From NCBI GenBank assembly GCA_032433595.1, contig JASWJB010000083.1, positions 62,001 through 126,000 of the forward strand: a stretch of 64,000 nucleotides of DNA. Direction: 5' to 3'. This DNA comes from Conoideocrella luteorostrata (taxonomy: Eukaryota > Ascomycota > Sordariomycetes > Hypocreales > Clavicipitaceae). This document shows positions 45,303-56,432 of the stretch, piece after piece (positions within the stretch are counted from its first letter, which is position 1; every line of letters starts with the position of its first letter). Position numbers and translations under genes: made by a program. The notes under the pieces were generated by a model. The model was not told the DNA's origin, searched no databases, and saw only the letters and a list, made by a program, of their open reading frames with translations.

Positions 45303-45799
45303 TCATTGATCTCCTCGCTCGTGCCCCTCGCTTTTCTCTTTACTTTGTTCCTGACCTTGGCTCTGGCCTTGCTTCGCATCATCATCGTCCTTGGCCATTA
45401 CATTTTCGAATTGTGACCATAATGCTTCCACAGAGGAGAAATCATTGCCCATCTGCTAGTGTCAGGCAGGACTCGTCTCGAAAAAAATTTGGATGGTAAT
45501 TTACCTTGATGACATCTTCGAGGGATCGGTTTAGTTTGTTGATGTTTGCGAGGACATGTTCGAGGCTCTGCACTTGGCGATTAGTATCTAGCGCGAACCG
45601 CCGTGACTTGTGTATGGAGAGTCATTCGGTTGCATTTGGGGAGTATCAGTAGTGTTGCGAAAGGAAGACAGATACCTTTGACGGGCTGGCTGGTGCAACG
45701 TCAACGTACCATGGCAATGTCAGAGACAAGCGCTTCGCGTTGCTGTTCGAAGTATGTCTTTTCGCGGTCCGTGTCGGACGTGCGTTGGCGCTTAGCCAT
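45303..45799 (-). CDS. dad1: DASH complex subunit Dad1
   Basis: Exons 45799-45710, 45567-45505 and 45452-45303 give a 100-residue protein. It reads [17 protein letters not shown], then [20 protein letters not shown], then [19 protein letters not shown], the Dad1 fold, followed by a Gln/Glu/Lys-rich hydrophilic tail. The DASH/Dam1 complex is a ten-protein ring that couples kinetochores to microtubule ends in fungi. The gene is easily missed because each exon is shorter than most ORF thresholds. Introns use GTACGT and GTAAAT donors. Confidence 0.93.
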
Positions 45800-46713
45800 T
45801 TTGCAGAATTTCGTGGCCGCGGCGGTGATGCTGAAGTATGAAGTATGCGAAATGGTTGATCGCGGTGACGCGTGGTGGGGTTAAATGAGCTACGGTGCTT
45901 TCTGTAGGGGGGGGGAAACTGGTGTGGGTTTGGGTGCTGAGGTGGAGCTACAGTGTACGGAGTAGCAAGGACATTAGACAACTGGACGAGTTGGTGAGAT
46001 GTGGTAGCCATTCCATAGTGGCGCGATATCTGTGCTAGAGGCGGCCAGTGTCTGATGGGTGGTAATGGCATGATTTCAAATTCCTTATGGATCTTTACTC
46101 CAATCTCTCGGTACTAGGTACAAATTTGCTGTTGACAGAGAGATCATTATCTGGTGGGTCAACAGTATCCCCTCAGAGGGCAGGATATTTGCTCACTCTA
46201 TATGGAGTATGGAGTGTACGATACATCCTCGCCCTCCAGAATTGCTATTTGCGAACAATGACTTTAAAGACTGCACAAGTGGTAATTTCATAGATTAATC
46301 TCAGTGTCATTCAGTAATGATGAACTGATCTCATCCCGCTGCCGCCCGCCGGCCATGCAAGCTATTATATACAAGTACAAGTATACAAGCCACGACATGC
46401 TAATCTTCTTGCCCAAGTATACTGAAGCCCGCCATGCAAGAAAATGAGAATGTGGTTTTTCCTTTCTATCCTGAGAGGAGCATTATACATCTTTTTTTGA
46501 ACCAACGCCGGCCCCCGAAGAATCACGATGTTTTTGGAACACTGTTGTTATCCCGTAATAGTACATGTCATGCGTTTTATCCACAGCCACATGATGATAG
46601 TTTATGATGTAGCGCCCTTTCCAATTAAGGGCGTATGATGAATATAGAGGATCGGTTTCGGATATATTTGTTGTTATGAGAGGTGAGTTGAGAGGAGTTG
46701 GAGGCTATTATAT
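45800..46713. other. Intergenic between dad1 and mge1
   Basis: It contains the dad1 promoter and the mge1 3' UTR. One TACGGAGTA motif at 45955 and a G-run at about 45907-45915; no gene seen. Confidence 0.5.
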
Positions 46714-47499
46714 TTAGGCGTTCTTGACGACGCCGACCTTGGCGGCGCGCAGGACGCGGCCGTTCAGCTTGAAGCCTTTCTGCTGAACGTGGAAGACAAA
46801 GTTGTTCTCCTTGTCGGGCTGGGGAGCCATAAAGGTAGCCTCGTGCTCGTTGGGGTTGAACTTTTCACCCTCGGGGCTAAGCCGCTCCAAGCCGTGCTTG
46901 GCAAGAGTCTGCATGAGGATGCTCTCGGTCATCTTAAGGCCGTCGTAGAGGTTGACGAGATCCTGGGATGCCTCGTCCTTGGCGGCAAGCTTTTCGGCGG
47001 GGACCATTGTCAGGGCGCGGTCCAGGTTGTCAACGCTCTCGACGAGGTCCTTGGCGAACTTTTGGATGGCGAATTCTCGAGCCGTCTTGACTTCGCGCTG
47101 GGTACGGTCCTGCAGGTTGCGGAAATCGGCGACAGTGCGCATGCATTTGTCCTTCGGCGGGTGTCAGTATAGCTTCATTCCCCAGAAAGATAAGCAGCCA
47201 GCGCAGCAGGTCTATCAAACCTTCCAATCCCGGGCCTCCGCATCCTTGGCCTCAAGAGACTTCTTCAGTTCCGCGAGCGCATCAGGTTCGCCTGCGCCCT
47301 CCTTAGCCTCAGCCTTCTCACCCTCGGCAGGCGCCTCCTTCGCATCGCTGTACCACCTAGCGACAGCAGGCTGTGCCGTTCTTAATGACAAAGCAGCAGG
47401 AGCGTTCTGGAATTGGGTTCTCAGCAGAGGTGTATTAGCGGACAGGCGAGGAGCAGAGCGCAGTGCTCTGGAAGAGGTAGAGAAGGCTTGGCGCAGCAT
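46714..47499 (-). CDS. mge1: Mitochondrial GrpE (Mge1), nucleotide exchange factor
   Basis: Two exons (47499-47221, 47151-46714) encode 238 residues. The N-terminus (MLRQAFSTSSRALRSAPRLS) is Arg/Ser-rich and lacks acidic residues, a mitochondrial presequence. An acidic, Lys/Glu-rich coiled coil leads into MRTVADFRNLQDRTQREV, and the GrpE head follows, with FNPNEHEATFM and GFKLNGRVLRAAKVGVV. Mge1 releases ADP from mitochondrial Hsp70 (Ssc1) and is needed for protein import and folding. All GrpE landmarks are present. Confidence 0.95.
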
Positions 47500-48028
47500 T
47501 GTGAATGACGGTAAGGCGGATATGTGATGGGGCGGAGGGTTCGATTTTAATTGCGCAGGTAATTGAAGTTATCGCGTGAGCTGCACCTTCCCAGAGGATC
47601 GAGAAAATTCAATGCCGGATAACGGAGGCAAAGGAGGCGGACTAATTACGGGCCGCCGTCATGGAAAGGTACGAGCTTCAAGGTCTCCGGAGCCCGCAAT
47701 TGGTTTGGTGGCGGGCAGGCAGTTGGGGGCTCAGGGCCGCACTTGGCAGGCGGCCGATGGCCTGCGACACGCGCGCCGTGGCAACCTAGCCCCAGCCAGA
47801 AAGTCGAGCCACAAGGCTGGGGACCAACCAGAAGCTCCATTTCGATTACGGAGTACAGAGCAGCATTGATCGATCTCATCATATCCTTCGCACCGCATCA
47901 CAACGCTTCGTTCGTCCAACCAATTCCGGCGCCTGCCTCCCTGATAGCTCTCTATCGTTAAATTTACCGACAACCCTTCGCAACTTCCGCAACAAGGCGC
48001 CTGCTCACCGCGGCACATAATCTCCAGA
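47500..48028. other. Divergent promoter region of mge1 and rpn6
   Basis: The two genes start head to head about 530 bp apart. A TACGGAGTA motif lies at 47847. No further gene is seen. Confidence 0.55.
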
Positions 48029-49468
48029 ATGGCGGCCGCCGAATCAAGCCGGCTTCAAGAAGCCCAGAAGCTGGCAAAGACGGACCCGCGAAAGGCCGAA
48101 GCCATCTACAAAGAAATCACCTCCAAAGCGCCCGCCGCCTCATCTGACGCGGCCACTCGAGAGTATGAGTCGGCGTTGATCAGCTTGGGGCAGCTCTACC
48201 GAGATGAGAAGTCGGTGACGCCCAAATATCCTCCATCCGGGGAAGCATATGCACAACCAATTTACGGGATTATCGCTAATTACACAAGCGCAGGAAGCCA
48301 CAGGAACTGGTAGATCTTGTTCGCGAGAGCCGTTCAGTATTTTCGTCTTTTGCCAAGGCAAAGTCATCAAAGCTTGGTATGTTACTCGCCAGCAATCCAC
48401 AGGTATCAAAACCGTGAAGATAGAATTATCACCGTCTGACCTGTTTCCCCCATCCACACAGTCCGACAACTACTAGACCTCTTCAAGGAGATCCCCAACA
48501 GTACCGACACCGAAGTCTACATCACAAAGGACTGCATCGAATGGGCCACCGCCGAGCGCCGCGCCTTTCAGCGCCAGGATCTTGAGGTCCGCCTCGTCGC
48601 CCTACACATGACCAAGCAGGCGTACTACGACGCCCTCACTCTCATCAACGGCCTCCTTCGTGAGCTGAAGCGCCTCGACGACAAGCTGCGCCTGGTCGAA
48701 GTCCAACTTCTCGAGTCAAGGGTATATCATGCTCTCGGTAACATCGCTAAAGCTCGTGCCGCCCTGACAACCGCGCGAACAAGCGCCGCCAGCGTCTACA
48801 CTCCTCCCATGCTACAAGCCAACCTGGACATGCAGAGTGGCATGCTTCACGCCGAGGACAAGGACTTCAACACTGCCTTCTCGTACTTCATCGAGGCGCT
48901 GGATGGCTACCACAGTCTCGACGAGAGCACCAAGGCCCAAGCTGCCCTGCAGTACATGCTCCTCTGCAAAATCATGCTGAACCTCGCCGACGATGTCAAC
49001 CAGCTCATGTCATCCAAGCAGGCCGTCAAATACGCCGGCAAGAACCTCGAGGCCATGAAGGCCATCGCCAGAGCACACTCCAACCGTTCTCTGGAGGAGT
49101 ACGAGCGCGCCCTCTCCGCCTACCGCTACGAGCTAGGCAGCGACGCCTTCATCCGCAACCACCTCCGCCGTCTGTATGACGCCATGCTGGAGCAGAACCT
49201 CATCAAGGTCATTGAGCCGTTTTCCCGCGTCGAAATCGACCACATTGCCAAGATGGTCGGCCTCGACACCCAACAGGTGGAGCGGAAGCTGTCCCAGATG
49301 ATTCTCGACAAGATCATCATTGGCGTGTTGGACCAAGGCGCGGGCTGCTTGATCATTTATGACGAGACGCAGCGTGACGAGTCGTACGATTCGGCTTTGG
49401 CGACGATTGACAAGCTGAGCAACGTGGTGGATGTGCTCTATACGAACCAGGCGTCCATGTTGGAGTAG
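48029..49468 (+). CDS. rpn6: 26S proteasome regulatory subunit Rpn6
   Basis: Exons 48029-48210, 48294-48376 and 48462-49468 encode 423 residues. The second exon gives ELVDLVRESRSVFSSFAKAK, typical of Rpn6/PSMD11; then come TPR-like helices (AYYDALTLINGLLRELKRLD, KARAALTTARTSAASVYTPP) and the C-terminal PCI domain (FSRVEIDHIAKMVGLDTQQV, ILDKIIIGVLDQGAGCL). The first donor is GTCGGT, weak but the only one that keeps the family reading. Rpn6 is a lid subunit that clamps the lid to the 20S core and is rate-limiting for 26S assembly in several systems. Confidence 0.94.
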
Positions 49469-50077
49469 AGCTGGCACGGTGGGGGGTCTCCAAGGTCCTG
49501 TATTGTAATATGTCACGGTAGATATGGCGTTCAAGAAGGCTCGTCTATTGGGCTCTATCGCATCATCTTTCTGTCCCTCCCGGTGAATGCTGTGTCAGAA
49601 TTAAGTGATACTAGTAGTTTGCCCAGACCAAACGTCAGCTGCTGAAGCCTCTCTTGAATACATGGCTTCGCCATTATAGTTTGCCAACCTCGGTCATTCC
49701 GTGCTCTAACGAATACCCGGCCGTAGTGGTCCTTTTTCATGCTCAACCATTAGTCTTGTCGACCCAAATATCCCACCACTACCAGCCATTATCACATGCG
49801 CAAAGTCATCCAATGCAAGAAACAAATGGTATCCAAAAGTACCATAGTCAATTATTTGCAAGTCTCTCTCAGCAAATCCTGCTCCATACAGTGGTATCTC
49901 GAAAACAAATTCCACCAACGCCATACCTTTGCTTGGCCTTTGCAAAGGACCCGTATCCAAACATAAGCGGAGATACAAAATAATCCAATACACTTCAAAA
50001 ATAAGTATGAACAGTTGCATAGTCCAATATATACATAATGTCAAAAACAAACATCATCGCACATCAATCGTAATCAT
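49469..50077. other. Convergent 3' regions
   Basis: UTRs of rpn6 and the large acidic protein; no coding signal. Confidence 0.5.
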
Positions 50078-53000
50078 TCAGTGAAACATGCCCCCACGGC
50101 GTCTTTGCTCTCCTAAAATCAACGCAAATAACCTCTTCGCAAGGACACCTTCATCCCACAACCCAACTTCAGCCTTGAACGCGTCCACACAATCCAAGTG
50201 CCATCTCTGAAGCGTCATACTCTCACCATGGCTCTTAACCGTTTTCCCGAGGTATTTATCCGCTCTTCTGGCATAATTTATGGGGAAAGGCTGCCGACGA
50301 CGAAGTTGTAAAAGTTGATCTAGGAACAGCCAGTGTTGGCGGGTCCATGTTGTTTGAGATAAAGGCTCAGGAACGGACTGCTTTACCAGCGGAGGGGCGT
50401 CTTCCATGGAGATGTCAATGATATCACTGTTCTCTTTGTCGTCGGTTTCAAAAACAACCGAGGAATTTGTTTGAGGAGCAAAGGGGTCAGGTTGAGAGAG
50501 GATCGAGTTGGAAAGGTGTCGAGCCTTGGCTTGTTCGGCTGGGGAGAGAACGCTGCTGGTGAATTCGACAACACGGCCAGGTGTATGGGGTTTGAGGGGA
50601 GATCGAAGAGCAGACTTTGTGGGTGAGGCGTTCTTGGGTGGTAATGGACGAAGCAGTGGTCGTTGGAAGTCGGACGAAGCTTCACTGGCATTTGAGGTCT
50701 GCTGAGTCCATCTATGTATGTCCGCGTGGGTAAGTTGCATGCGCGGAGGAGTGACAGCCGTGGAGCGATTAGAGGATGGCTGAAAGAAGGAATGGCTCGG
50801 CTGTCTAGGTCGAGGAGTAAAGTTCTGCTTCTGAGCAACAGTTGGCATGGGGAGTTGTTCGGGTGTGGCAGGAGAAGACGATCTTTCAGATGCGGTTTCT
50901 GGTTGCTGCTGTGACGGCTGCGACGGCTGCGACTGCCGCGTGTGCCCTTGCGGTTGTTCTTCTACCCCAGCTGCGACTGGCTGCCTTCGTCGGACCGGCG
51001 AAAACAAAGTACTCTTGACACTGCTATCTGGCCGAAACTCTTTCTGCGGAATCTGCGGAAACATTGAACTTGTGGGGACTACAGAAGGCGCTCGTTCGGT
51101 CACTGACATCGGTGGTGCTGGCTGCGTAACCGGCTGTGTTTTGTTTGGCAAGAATTTTTGAGCAAGCATACCGGGGATAGCTGCCGGAGACGAAAAAAAT
51201 GACGAAAGATCGAACCGCTTGTCTTTGGCAGCTGACTCGGCAGTCGTTGCGGCTTTCTTTGCTGCCTCCTCCTCTTGCTGTCTCTGTGCAAGAAGCGAGT
51301 ATTCATCTGGCTCGCTGGATTGAGATGGCTGATCTTGGACAGCACTTGGCTCTTCAGTAAGGTGAGATAGGTCTGGGACAGTCTGAGAAATCATTCTCGA
51401 AACTGGAGGACGGTGGATACTCTTCTTCGTCCATGGGCTTGGGATAGCTCCGCGGCGGTGGTTGCTCGTGGGGACTCGTTTGCCAAAGGATCGTTGCCTG
51501 GTAGGACGGGGAGTTTCTCTCTCTGCTTCTAACTCCCAAATATCTGTTTCGTCGTCTCGGATTTCCTGCTCTGCCTCGGGCATTTCTGCCTCGGGGGTTG
51601 ATTCATGTGGCGGCTGGTAACCAGGCACTTGCAGAGGCTGAGAAATATCTTCAATGAAAGTTGCTCTTGCGGCGTTAGGCTCCGGTAGGCCAGCTGCCTC
51701 TCTTAATGAATTATCGCCTCTCAAGTTTGGACTTATTGGGCCTTCCCTCGCAACCCAGCTCATATCGCCATCGCTTGGTGGTGTGATGTGCATCGAGCTG
51801 GCAGGAGATTGCCTAAACGGTGACCGGTCCCTTTCGATTGATGGTTCTTTACTGCGTCTCGAAGTACGTGAGAAGTTAGACCGGGTTGCATACTCAGGAA
51901 CGGCATTCGAAGTCTCCGGTTGAGCAGAACTATCGGATTTCGCTACAGCTGTCGCAGAGTTGCGAGACTGCATTGGGCTCCGACTCATTCGGCGGCTTGT
52001 TTGACTGTCTCGCGAACCGCTCCAAGAGTCTTTGCTACCAGATCGTCTGAATGGACTGCCAAGCTGCTTGTCGCGACCTTCAGGCGATGGAGGGTCTGAA
52101 GTAATACTCTGAAGGACCTGTCCGGCCCGAACAATGGCTGACAGATGCGGTCGTATCGTCTTGTGCAGCAAGCTTTCTTGTTGCAGTGATTGCGGCTCTT
52201 GTAGCGGTGAAGAGATCTGATGAAGGGGCGTCGCTTCAAATGACCGTCGAGTAGCTTCAGCCAATGCGGTCTGACGCTGCGACTCAAGCTCGGTAGGATC
52301 TTGTAGGGCTTCCTCTTCGTCTGCGGTAGGGGTATCTTCCATTTCCTCGTCTTCCATCTCTTCGTCCTCCTCTTCCGGCTCTCCGACTTGTTTTGGTGCC
52401 TCAATGGCTAGATGAGCAAGGCTGGGGTATCTGGGCGAGGATCTCAGCCCGGGGGATGATCGCGACAAAGAGGCAAGTTGTTCAACTGCATGTCGAGGGC
52501 TGCTACGAAAATGACCAGGAGATGTGGGCGATGATCGTAATCTGGACGACGGTCGCGACCCTCGGTTTGATTTATCTCCAGAGTCACCGACTGCCTGGGT
52601 CTCAATCTGGGGAGGTGTGTCATCTGGCGTGGGCAAACGTGTGCCATCAGACTGCCCTGTTGTGCTCATGACGGATGCCATGACGACAGGCTCGTCTTGA
52701 AACTCACCATCCTCATTGACATCTTCGTCCACATCGTTGCCCATATTGTCCACATCCTCCTCTTCTGTATGGTTTCGTTGCGACTCAACTGTTTGCTCTG
52801 AAGCTTCTTCGTTGCCCATGTCATCGTTCATATCTTCTTTCTCCTCCTGATTTCGTCGCAATGCAGCCGTTTGCTCTGTAGCTTCTTCGATGTCGTCTTC
52901 ATCTTCTAGGGCTTCAACTCGCCGAGTTAAACCTTCTTCTACTTCATCTTCCTCACTCTCCTCTTCTCGATTTCGTTGCGACGCAGCAGCTTGCTCCATA

Positions 53001-55420
53001 GCTTCCTCGATGTCATCTTCATTCTCTAGAGCTTCAACTCGCTGAGTCACAACTTCTTCTACTCCTTCATCCTCCGTATTCTCCTCTTCTTGAGCCAGTT
53101 GTTCTTCTGCTTCTTGTTCGGATTCTTCCTCGTTTCTGACGTCTGGAGCATCGTCTACGTCGTCTTCTTCTGTTTGGAACTCTTCCGGATAATGTTCCTC
53201 CTCGCCATCTGCCACAGGAGAAGTTGTCTTGGTTTGATCAGGTTCCAACTCGGGTGTCAATTCCGGCTCCGATTCCAGTTCAGCATCTTGATATTCTTCG
53301 GAAATCCCTTCATCATTTTGTTCCTCATCTTCAACAAAGTCTTCAGGTCCTAGATCCTGAAGCTCGGCCAGGTTTTGTGTGGGTCGCCCATGTTGAAACA
53401 TTTCCCCTGCCATCTCTTCTCCTTCATCATCATTGCCTTCAAAGTGTCGCTCGTCTTGCATATCATCCAGCACCTGTTCTTCGGCTTGTTGAACTTGCAT
53501 CATATTGTGAGAAAGTTCGGGATAATGCACATCCGATTCCTCATGCACTTGAGCCATCTCTTGCTGCAGTTCCTTCGTAGACTCAACATCCTGATGCTCA
53601 TCGTCATCAGGCATCTCTTCATCTTGTGACTCTTCAAACCGGACTTCATCCACTTCATCTTCTAATTCATCAAACGTCGTACTGACTTGGGGTCGCCGAG
53701 GTGTAGCTGCTGTCAAAACTTCTTCGGGAATTTCAGAGAAGGAGTCCTCATATGGATTCGATTGTTCTTCTTCCCCAAGAGGATATGCATTCTGCGGGTT
53801 GCGGTCAGGCTGCGGCGATGAAGGAGACTCATTGTTTTGGGTGGCTTGGGCCGTGGCGGATTCTTCTGCTTGCATTGCGCTATATTTCAAAACGCGATGC
53901 CGCAGGGGCGATGAGTTACCAGCCTTCAAAGGGCTGCGAGACCATCTGTGATTTAGCCTCTGACTAGGTGACGACAATTGCAGTACTGTTGCAGTTTCCC
54001 TCTCTGATGGCATCTCCTCTGCTGGTGCTTCTTGTGATGGCTCCTCTTCTGCAAGCTCGGGTTCGGTAGGCCCGGCGGCTTCCGGTGAGTCCATTGTATC
54101 AGAGTCTTCTCCGGAATCATCTCGATCTACACCTTGCCTAAGGGACTCCAGCGTGTTGTTTATGATGAGATTGGTGTCGTCCCCAAGCTCCTCATGTACG
54201 ATTGGGTGCACAGAGCTGTTAAAGTTTGGATGAAGAGATTGTATCGATTCCATGAATATCATGCTGAAATCTTCGCCTTGTGCGATCGTGTCATAGCCCG
54301 ACGGTGCGCTAGTAGCGGGAGGGTGTTCGCCACCTAGCGGTTCGTTAATGGATGAACCGTCACTCGCAGCTGGATCCAGGTTGCCATAGTCATAATCATC
54401 GTAATCGCCCGTTTGCGACGTCTCGATATCATGATATTCAGGCTGTTTTGCTTGACTTAGCGTCGCAAAGTGAGGTGATGATTCGGGTATTACGTCTCTG
54501 GTTCGTGCTGGGGGTTTTGGAGTCGCCTCGTTCGACAATGACGCTATCCAAATATCTGAGTCGGGCTCTGCTAGAGCTCCAGTGGCAGGAGATGGAGACG
54601 AAGGGACGGCAGAGGCTGTTGGTCGCGGCGCATTGACGGCCTCATCATCCGTTGATTCTGAAGGGGCTCGAACAAGATCTACCTCGTCGTCACTAGTAAC
54701 CGGTGGTAGTTGCGTTGTGTCGAGGTTGATGTCGCCGACTTCATCCGCGAGCTCAAGCAGTTCATCCGGCGCAAGTGCTTGTCGCCGTCGTCTCCCCCTC
54801 CTTGCTGTGGATGCTCGCGGCGTATGATCTATTCCAACACGGCTCGATGTCGCGGTGCTCGGAGTCTTGCGAGGACGTAGATTCATGCTTGTTGTAGGCG
54901 TGGCCCGCACGTTGGGTTCTGGTCGCGGCTCTTCAACTTCCTCGCTCGCCATGGTCCTCGGGCGACGAGGAGTTCTTTTCACAGGAGTGCCCGCACGCCT
55001 CTTCGTCCCCGCCCCAGGCATAGGTGTGCCGTTGGACTTTCGCTGACGGCCCCTTGATTTTGGCGTTGTCGCGTCGTCCCTATCCTCCTCTATAGATTCG
55101 CGTAATGGGACCGTCGTGGTAGTAGTTCGTCCTCTCCGCTGCCGCGCCGGCATTGAAGAGGCAGATACGGGTGACTGGAACAGTTTGCGCCTGGCACTGC
55201 TGTCGAAATTGTTCTGCCCTTCGGTCTCAACGGTGACGAGCAACCGCTGGGGCGAGACTCGATCGCCCACTTGTAACTCAAACATTTGCTTTCGTGGCGA
55301 GTCGTTGAGAGAGAGAAATCGTTGCGCTTGTTGGCTGCGCGTAATACGGCGTGTGGCAGAGGAAGGGTGTGAGGCCAGATCCGCCATCGTCGAATCGGTA
55401 AGAGGATCCGGCGATGACAT
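50078..55420 (-). CDS. Large acidic, low-complexity nuclear-type protein, conserved ends
   Basis: The gene is a single 5.3-kb exon for 1,780 residues. The N-terminus (about 1-210) is basic and has several AT-hook-like Arg/Gly clusters (RQRRGRTTT, KSRGRQRKS, ARRGRRRRQ). The middle (about 550-950) is extremely Glu/Asp-rich with imperfect repeats such as RRVEALEDEDDIEEA. A Ser/Pro/Arg-rich part follows. The last 110 residues are folded-looking and probably conserved (WTRQHWLFLDQLLQLRRR, YLGKTVKSHGESMTLQRWHL). Sordariomycete genomes carry proteins of this shape, sometimes named AT DNA-binding protein; I do not know a tested function. Chromatin or chromosome organisation is a guess from composition. 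Confidence 0.75.
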   Translation of the reverse strand: MSSPDPLTDSTMADLASHPSSATRRITRSQQAQRFLSLNDSPRKQMFELQVGDRVSPQRLLVTVETEGQNNFDSSARRKLFQSPVSASSMPARQRRGRTTTTTVPLRESIEEDRDDATTPKSRGRQRKSNGTPMPGAGTKRRAGTPVKRTPRRPRTMASEEVEEPRPEPNVRATPTTSMNLRPRKTPSTATSSRVGIDHTPRASTARRGRRRRQALAPDELLELADEVGDINLDTTQLPPVTSDDEVDLVRAPSESTDDEAVNAPRPTASAVPSSPSPATGALAEPDSDIWIASLSNEATPKPPARTRDVIPESSPHFATLSQAKQPEYHDIETSQTGDYDDYDYGNLDPAASDGSSINEPLGGEHPPATSAPSGYDTIAQGEDFSMIFMESIQSLHPNFNSSVHPIVHEELGDDTNLIINNTLESLRQGVDRDDSGEDSDTMDSPEAAGPTEPELAEEEPSQEAPAEEMPSERETATVLQLSSPSQRLNHRWSRSPLKAGNSSPLRHRVLKYSAMQAEESATAQATQNNESPSSPQPDRNPQNAYPLGEEEQSNPYEDSFSEIPEEVLTAATPRRPQVSTTFDELEDEVDEVRFEESQDEEMPDDDEHQDVESTKELQQEMAQVHEESDVHYPELSHNMMQVQQAEEQVLDDMQDERHFEGNDDEGEEMAGEMFQHGRPTQNLAELQDLGPEDFVEDEEQNDEGISEEYQDAELESEPELTPELEPDQTKTTSPVADGEEEHYPEEFQTEEDDVDDAPDVRNEEESEQEAEEQLAQEEENTEDEGVEEVVTQRVEALENEDDIEEAMEQAAASQRNREEESEEDEVEEGLTRRVEALEDEDDIEEATEQTAALRRNQEEKEDMNDDMGNEEASEQTVESQRNHTEEEDVDNMGNDVDEDVNEDGEFQDEPVVMASVMSTTGQSDGTRLPTPDDTPPQIETQAVGDSGDKSNRGSRPSSRLRSSPTSPGHFRSSPRHAVEQLASLSRSSPGLRSSPRYPSLAHLAIEAPKQVGEPEEEDEEMEDEEMEDTPTADEEEALQDPTELESQRQTALAEATRRSFEATPLHQISSPLQEPQSLQQESLLHKTIRPHLSAIVRAGQVLQSITSDPPSPEGRDKQLGSPFRRSGSKDSWSGSRDSQTSRRMSRSPMQSRNSATAVAKSDSSAQPETSNAVPEYATRSNFSRTSRRSKEPSIERDRSPFRQSPASSMHITPPSDGDMSWVAREGPISPNLRGDNSLREAAGLPEPNAARATFIEDISQPLQVPGYQPPHESTPEAEMPEAEQEIRDDETDIWELEAERETPRPTRQRSFGKRVPTSNHRRGAIPSPWTKKSIHRPPVSRMISQTVPDLSHLTEEPSAVQDQPSQSSEPDEYSLLAQRQQEEEAAKKAATTAESAAKDKRFDLSSFFSSPAAIPGMLAQKFLPNKTQPVTQPAPPMSVTERAPSVVPTSSMFPQIPQKEFRPDSSVKSTLFSPVRRRQPVAAGVEEQPQGHTRQSQPSQPSQQQPETASERSSSPATPEQLPMPTVAQKQNFTPRPRQPSHSFFQPSSNRSTAVTPPRMQLTHADIHRWTQQTSNASEASSDFQRPLLRPLPPKNASPTKSALRSPLKPHTPGRVVEFTSSVLSPAEQAKARHLSNSILSQPDPFAPQTNSSVVFETDDKENSDIIDISMEDAPPLVKQSVPEPLSQTTWTRQHWLFLDQLLQLRRRQPFPINYARRADKYLGKTVKSHGESMTLQRWHLDCVDAFKAEVGLWDEGVLAKRLFALILGEQRRRGGMFH

Positions 55421-56432
55421 GGTGTGGCTCTCCGGCCTTTTGTGATGCAGTCGAGACCACTAAGGCTGTCGGAATGGTATTAAAATGTGTCTCTTGCTTG
55501 ATTCAAATTCCCGACTCGGGCACTGGTATCCGATGTTGACTGGAGATGCTGTAAGGCTAGACATGGAATGTAGATCCAGACAACAAAACGGGCAAATACA
55601 AGACAATACAATATAAAGCAGCCAAGACCGATGGGCGCGGCTCACGGTGTACTATCGTGAACGGGCAGCTCGAACCTAGCCTGTCTCGCGCCGTGAATGG
55701 CGAACCCTGGCAATTTTGTTTACTTGGGTCTGTGTCGGGACTAGCGCACGTAGGGGTCAAGTGCCCCATGGTTCGATGGTTGACAGCCGCAATTACAGTT
55801 CTTCCGTGCCTGTGGGATCCGGATTTTATGATTTCAGCGGGCCGTCACATGCACGCACCTGGTTGTGGCTCTCGCCTTGGCTTTGCTGTCACAGGCAGAG
55901 CAGAAAGCCGGGGCAAGTCAACGGCCTACGGGAGGGCACGGAAAGGTGACTTCATCACGGAGGTCGGAGCCCGCACGCCGCATACCAAAGCTTGAAGTGT
56001 ACGGGGTACAACAGTGGGATGTGTGGGCAGGTGGGACTGGGGGTTTCTTTACTCTTGCCTTACATCTGCTCATCTGCTCATTTGCTCGTCGCTCAAGCTC
56101 ACATTCAAGTTGCTAACTAGTTACCGCCCTTCGGCATCGAGCACAACCCAATCTCTTGTACTCCGTACAGTAACTGCTGACTCCGTACCTCGGCTCAACC
56201 ACACACCACCAGGGTGGTTCCGTCACAACCACTTGGATTCGGCTTCACGTCTTCACTTAAACCTCGCTGCTGGCCCTCGGGGAATTGTTTTGACTTTAAT
56301 AACATTTTTTTTCGTAGTCTGATCTTTTGACTCGTCCCGTCCCTCTTGTCCATTCATCCATCCATCCATACATCCATCCATTCATTCATTCGTTGTGTGA
56401 CAACGCCTTTCGCAAAAGTCAACCCCACCACA
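55421..56432. other. Divergent promoter region with CATC/CATT microsatellite
   Basis: It separates the acidic protein gene and the carrier gene. At 56350-56391 a (CATC)n/(CATT)n tract lies close upstream of the carrier ATG, probably in its 5' UTR. A TACTCCGTA motif lies at 56159. Confidence 0.6.

Noticed and set aside
46789..47527. Plus-strand frames opposite mge1
   Set aside because: Antisense to a complete GrpE gene; Val/Leu/Gly- or Ser/Ala-rich shadows.
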